A DNA stretch of 64,000 nt from Sphingopyxis sp. (lineage in GTDB: Bacteria > Pseudomonadota > Alphaproteobacteria > Sphingomonadales > Sphingomonadaceae): NCBI GenBank assembly GCA_017745175.1, contig JAGHZY010000021.1, positions 1-64,000 on the forward strand, in the 5' to 3' direction. Shown piece by piece: positions 61,038-64,000 of the stretch (positions are counted from its first letter, which is position 1; each line of letters opens with the position of its first letter). A program made the translations under genes and the position numbers. The notes under the pieces are model-generated. The model was not told where the DNA came from. It saw only the letters and a program-made list of their open reading frames with translations, and searched no databases.

Positions 61038-61940
61038 ATGGGTATCTGCGACGGACGGACCGTCATCATCACCGGCGCGGCGCGCGGCCTTGGCCGCTCC
61101 TATGCGCTCGCCTTCGCGGCCGAAGGCGCCAATGTCGTCGTCAACGATATCGGCACCAGCCTGTCGGGCGAAGGCCGCGACACTTCCGCCGCCGCCGACC
61201 TCGTCGCCGAAATCAAGGCCGCGGGCGGGAGCGCGATCGCCAATTATGAGGACGTCACCGACTGGGACGCCGCCAAGCGCATCGTCGATGCCGCGGTCGC
61301 GGCGTTCGGCAGCCTCCACGTCGTCGTCAACAACGCCGGGATCGTCCGCGATCGCATGTTCGTGTCGGCAACGCCCGAGGAATGGGACGCGACGATGCAC
61401 GTCCATCTGCGCGGCCATTTCTGCGTCAGCCGCCACGCGGTCGATTATTGGCGCGCACAGCAGAAGGCGGGCAATGTGGTCGACGCCCGTATCATCAACA
61501 CCACCAGCGGCGCGGGTCTCCAGGGCTCGATCGCGCAAGCGGCCTATTCGACCGCGAAGGGCGGCATCGCAGCGCTGACGCTCGTACAGGCGGCCGAGCT
61601 TGGCCGCTATGGCATCACCGCCAATGCGCTCGCCCCCGCCGCACGCACGCGGATGACCGAAGGCGCCTTTGCCGACAAGATGGCGGCGGTCGAGACCGGT
61701 TTCGACGTACAGGACCCAGATAATATCGCCCCCACCGTGGTGTGGCTGGGTTCGGAGGCGTCGAAGCATGTCACCGGTTGCGTCTTCGAACTCGAGGGCG
61801 GCCGCATCACGATCGAGGATGGCTGGGACCTTGGCCCCACGGTCGATCAGCAAGCCAAGTGGAACCCCGCCGATGTCGGCGGAGCGGTCGACAAGCTGCT
61901 CGCCGAACGCCGCGAGCCCCGCAAGGTCTGGGGCAGCTAG
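61038..61940 (+). CDS. SDR dehydrogenase (Rv3548c-like) of the steroid cluster
   Basis: A 300-residue SDR with start MGICDGRTVIITGAARGLGR, VNNAGIVRDRMFVS, INTTSGAGLQGS with catalytic Ser and AYSTAKGGIAAL with Tyr/Lys, then a C-terminal extension WNPADVGGAVDKLLAER. The whole pattern matches the Rv3548c-type SDR of mycobacterial HIP loci by memory. It probably oxidises a hydroxyacyl-CoA before the thiolase step. The start codon lies 5 nt after the thiolase stop. Confidence 0.87.
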   Translation: MGICDGRTVIITGAARGLGRSYALAFAAEGANVVVNDIGTSLSGEGRDTSAAADLVAEIKAAGGSAIANYEDVTDWDAAKRIVDAAVAAFGSLHVVVNNAGIVRDRMFVSATPEEWDATMHVHLRGHFCVSRHAVDYWRAQQKAGNVVDARIINTTSGAGLQGSIAQAAYSTAKGGIAALTLVQAAELGRYGITANALAPAARTRMTEGAFADKMAAVETGFDVQDPDNIAPTVVWLGSEASKHVTGCVFELEGGRITIEDGWDLGPTVDQQAKWNPADVGGAVDKLLAERREPRKVWGS

Positions 61941-61941
61941 G

Positions 61942-62973
61942 ATGCACTTCGCCTTCACCGACGAACAGGCGATGATCGCCGAAACGGCGAAGGCCTTCTT
62001 TGCCGAACAGGTGACGAGCGAGCGCACCCGCGCCGCGATGGCCGGCACCGGCGTTGACGATGCGCTGTGGAAAGCCCTTGTCGGCGAACTGGGTCTCGCC
62101 GGCGTCGCGCTTCCCGAGGAACGGGGTGGTGCGGGGCTCGGTATGGTCGAGCTCGCGATCGTCGCCGAGGAAGCGGGCCGGCAGGTTGCGCCGCTCCCCT
62201 TCCTCGCCAGCCTTTGCCTCGCCGCACCCGCGATCCTTGCCGGGGGTACCGACGAACAGAAAAAGTTGCTCCCGCTGCTCGCCGCGGGCGATCTTGTCGC
62301 GAGCTTCGCCATGGACGACGGCCGCGGCGCGCTGCTCGCACCGCATGGCGCCACCGCGGACCTGTATGTCCTTTCGACGGGCGATGGTGTCTCGATCCTC
62401 CAGCGCGATGCACCGGGGCTTTCAGTCGTACCGCTGACCTCGATGGATCAGACGCGCCCCTATGCGCGGATCGAAATCGGCGATGCCGTGCCCGATCCGC
62501 TGGCCGATCCGCGCGCCGCCGTCGCGGCGGCGCTCGCCACCGGCCGGCTCGCGATCGCCGCCGACGCGCTCGGCGGCGCGCAAGCCTGCCTCGACCGTAC
62601 CGTCGCCTATGCGCAGGAACGCGTCCAGTTCGGCCGCCCGATCGGCAGCTTTCAGGCGGTCAAGCATCGCCTTGCCGACATGATGGTCGCGATCGAGCAG
62701 GCGCGCTCGGCGGTCTATTGGGCGGCGTGCGCGATCGACGAGGGATCGGACGAGGCGCAATTCGCGGTCCATGCCGCAAAAGCCTTTGCCTGCGACACCT
62801 ACAGCCACTGCGCGGGCGAGATGATCCAGCTCCACGGCGGGATCGGCTTCACCTGGGAGCATGACGCGCACCTCTTTTTCAAGCGCGCGCGCAGCAATGC
62901 GAGCCTGCTCGGCACCCCCGACTGGCATCGCGAACACGTCGCGCAACTCGCCGGACTGGATCGGGCCGCATGA
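61942..62973 (+). CDS. Acyl-CoA dehydrogenase, short subunit type
   Basis: A 343-residue protein of the same short class as 58856-59869: FTDEQAMIAETAKAFFAEQV at the start and ERVQFGRPIGSFQAVKHRLA and IQLHGGIGFTWEHDAHLFFKRA in the C-terminal domain. The start lies 1 nt after the SDR stop and its stop overlaps the next start (ATGA). It forms a second probable pair with the dehydrogenase that follows. Confidence 0.9.
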   Translation: MHFAFTDEQAMIAETAKAFFAEQVTSERTRAAMAGTGVDDALWKALVGELGLAGVALPEERGGAGLGMVELAIVAEEAGRQVAPLPFLASLCLAAPAILAGGTDEQKKLLPLLAAGDLVASFAMDDGRGALLAPHGATADLYVLSTGDGVSILQRDAPGLSVVPLTSMDQTRPYARIEIGDAVPDPLADPRAAVAAALATGRLAIAADALGGAQACLDRTVAYAQERVQFGRPIGSFQAVKHRLADMMVAIEQARSAVYWAACAIDEGSDEAQFAVHAAKAFACDTYSHCAGEMIQLHGGIGFTWEHDAHLFFKRARSNASLLGTPDWHREHVAQLAGLDRAA

Positions 62974-64000
62974 AACTCGGTTTTTCTCCCGAAGAGGAAG
63001 CCTTCCGCGCCGAAGCGGCGGCGTGGCTGCGGAGCGAACTCGAAGGTCCGTTCGCGGACGTCCGCGGCGTCACCAGCCTCGTCGAAATGCCCGAACGCCG
63101 CCGTGACTGGGAAAAGCGGCTCGGCGAGGCGGGCTGGAGCTGCGTCGGCTGGCCACGCGCCTATGGCGGGCGTGATGCGACGCTCGCCGAACAGGTGATC
63201 TTTGCCGAGGAATATGCGCGCGCGGGCGCGCCGCCGCGGCTCAACCATATCGGCATCGAGCTTGCCGGCCCCACCATCCTCGCCTTCGGCACCGAAGAAC
63301 AGAAGATGCGCTTTTTGCCCGGGATCGCGAAAGGCGAGGAAATCTGGTGCCAAGGCTATTCCGAGCCCGGCGCCGGATCCGACCTTGCAAATGTCCGCAC
63401 ACGCGCGCGGCGCGAGGGCGACGATTGGGTGATCGAGGGGCAAAAGGTCTGGACCAGTCTCGCGCAATTTTCCGACTGGATCTTCATGATCGTTCGCAGC
63501 GAGGAGGGATCGAAGGGGCCCAAGGGTCTGTCCTTCCTGCTCGTGCCCGTTGATCAGCCCGGCGTCGCCGTCCGTCCGATCCACCAGATCACCGGCGAAG
63601 CCGAGTTCAACGAAACCTTCTTCGATGGCGCGCGCACCGGTGCCGCGAACATCCTCGGCAAACCCGGCGACGGGTGGAAGGTCGCGATGGGCCTTCTCGG
63701 TTTCGAGCGCGGCGTCTCGACGCTCGCACAGCAGATGGGGTTCCGCAACGAACTCGACGCCGTGATCGCCGCGGCGCGCGCCAATGGCGAGGCCAGAAAT
63801 CCGCTGATCCGCCAGCGCATCGCCAAGGCCGAAATCGGCCTCCGGCTGATGCGCTACGGCGCGCTCCGCATGCTGAGCGGCGCCGAGGGCGGGACGCTCG
63901 ATCCCGCGGCGCTCACTTACAAGATCCAGTGGGCGACCTGGCGACGCGACCTCGGCGAACTCGCGATGGACGTGCTGGGCGTGGCGGGGGAGACCGTCCC
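62970..64000 (+). CDS. Acyl-CoA dehydrogenase, long subunit type (3' end outside window)
   Basis: The frame starts at ATG 62970, overlapping the previous stop, and stays open to the last base, so about 343 residues are visible and the C-terminal end is missing. MKLGFSPEEEAFRAEAAAWL, QGYSEPGAGSDLAN and GQKVWTSLAQFSDWIF are the acyl-CoA dehydrogenase signatures. With the short gene before it, it forms the second long/short pair of the cluster, in reverse order to the first pair. Confidence 0.9.
   Translation, partial: MKLGFSPEEEAFRAEAAAWLRSELEGPFADVRGVTSLVEMPERRRDWEKRLGEAGWSCVGWPRAYGGRDATLAEQVIFAEEYARAGAPPRLNHIGIELAGPTILAFGTEEQKMRFLPGIAKGEEIWCQGYSEPGAGSDLANVRTRARREGDDWVIEGQKVWTSLAQFSDWIFMIVRSEEGSKGPKGLSFLLVPVDQPGVAVRPIHQITGEAEFNETFFDGARTGAANILGKPGDGWKVAMGLLGFERGVSTLAQQMGFRNELDAVIAAARANGEARNPLIRQRIAKAEIGLRLMRYGALRMLSGAEGGTLDPAALTYKIQWATWRRDLGELAMDVLGVAGETV

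Noticed and set aside
1-64000. tRNA, rRNA, riboswitch or CRISPR elements
   Set aside because: No cloverleaf, conserved rRNA block, known riboswitch core or regularly spaced repeats were found when reading both strands; weak riboswitches could still be missed without covariance models.

Overview
The window is about 64 kb of GC-rich DNA (locally AT-rich in two spots) with the gene style of an alphaproteobacterium of the Sphingomonadaceae; Sphingopyxis is my best guess, from the many TonB-dependent receptors, the REP-like CGTCATCCCGG repeats and the protein flavour, but no marker gene proves it. I see no rRNA, tRNA or CRISPR array.

Layout. (1) 1-9.9 kb, mixed genes: the end of a TonB-dependent receptor with a clear terminator, an Fe-dependent alcohol dehydrogenase, a lone CdiI_2-like immunity protein, an ABC exporter half-transporter, an amidohydrolase, a methyltransferase and a winged-helix/TPR regulator. 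Two gene scars lie here (tails of a LacI regulator and of a probable flavin monooxygenase). (2) 9.9-15.8 kb: two periplasmic sulfatases around a TetR regulator, with the same palindrome (TGACAY-N5-RTGTCA) before both sulfatases, then an SDR and a crotonase-family gene with their own palindrome. (3) 15.8-17.7 kb: an unexplained LexA-type box and a Na+/H+ antiporter. (4) 17.7-39.2 kb: a large mannan/N-glycan utilisation locus with four GH92 enzymes, GH125, GH43, GH2, a TonB-dependent receptor, a ROK sugar kinase, an MFS sugar porter and a ROK repressor. Two GH92 enzymes have the normal catalytic-acid motif HGNEP and two have HGNQP, the substitution known from GH92 enzymes that split mannosyl phosphodiesters. 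The set therefore looks suited to phosphorylated yeast mannan.

(5) 39.4-49.6 kb: a DUF885 zinc hydrolase, then two modules side by side, each made of TetR regulator + TonB-dependent receptor + secreted phosphatase (calcineurin-like; tyrosine-phosphatase-like), with inverted repeats between regulator and receptor, one a perfect 26-bp palindrome. (6) 49.65-52.32 kb: a decayed island bracketed by 41-bp imperfect inverted repeats. It holds the 3' part of a large serine recombinase, the C-terminal end of an RHS protein with a possible His/Cys peptidase-like toxin domain, an overlapping AT-rich lipoprotein gene that is a likely immunity partner, and an IS5-type transposase remnant. (7) 52.3-64 kb: a steroid C/D-ring (HIP) degradation cluster with IpdA, IpdB, IpdC and EchA20 homologues, a FadA6-like thiolase, two SDRs, another crotonase and four acyl-CoA dehydrogenases in two long/short pairs, the last cut by the window edge.

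How it fits together: the cell appears to take up complex outside material (mannans, sulfated and phosphorylated compounds, steroids) through TonB-dependent receptors, trim it in the periplasm with glycosidases, sulfatases and phosphatases, and control each module with a local repressor. Functional calls rest on motifs and remembered family sequences, since no search could be run.
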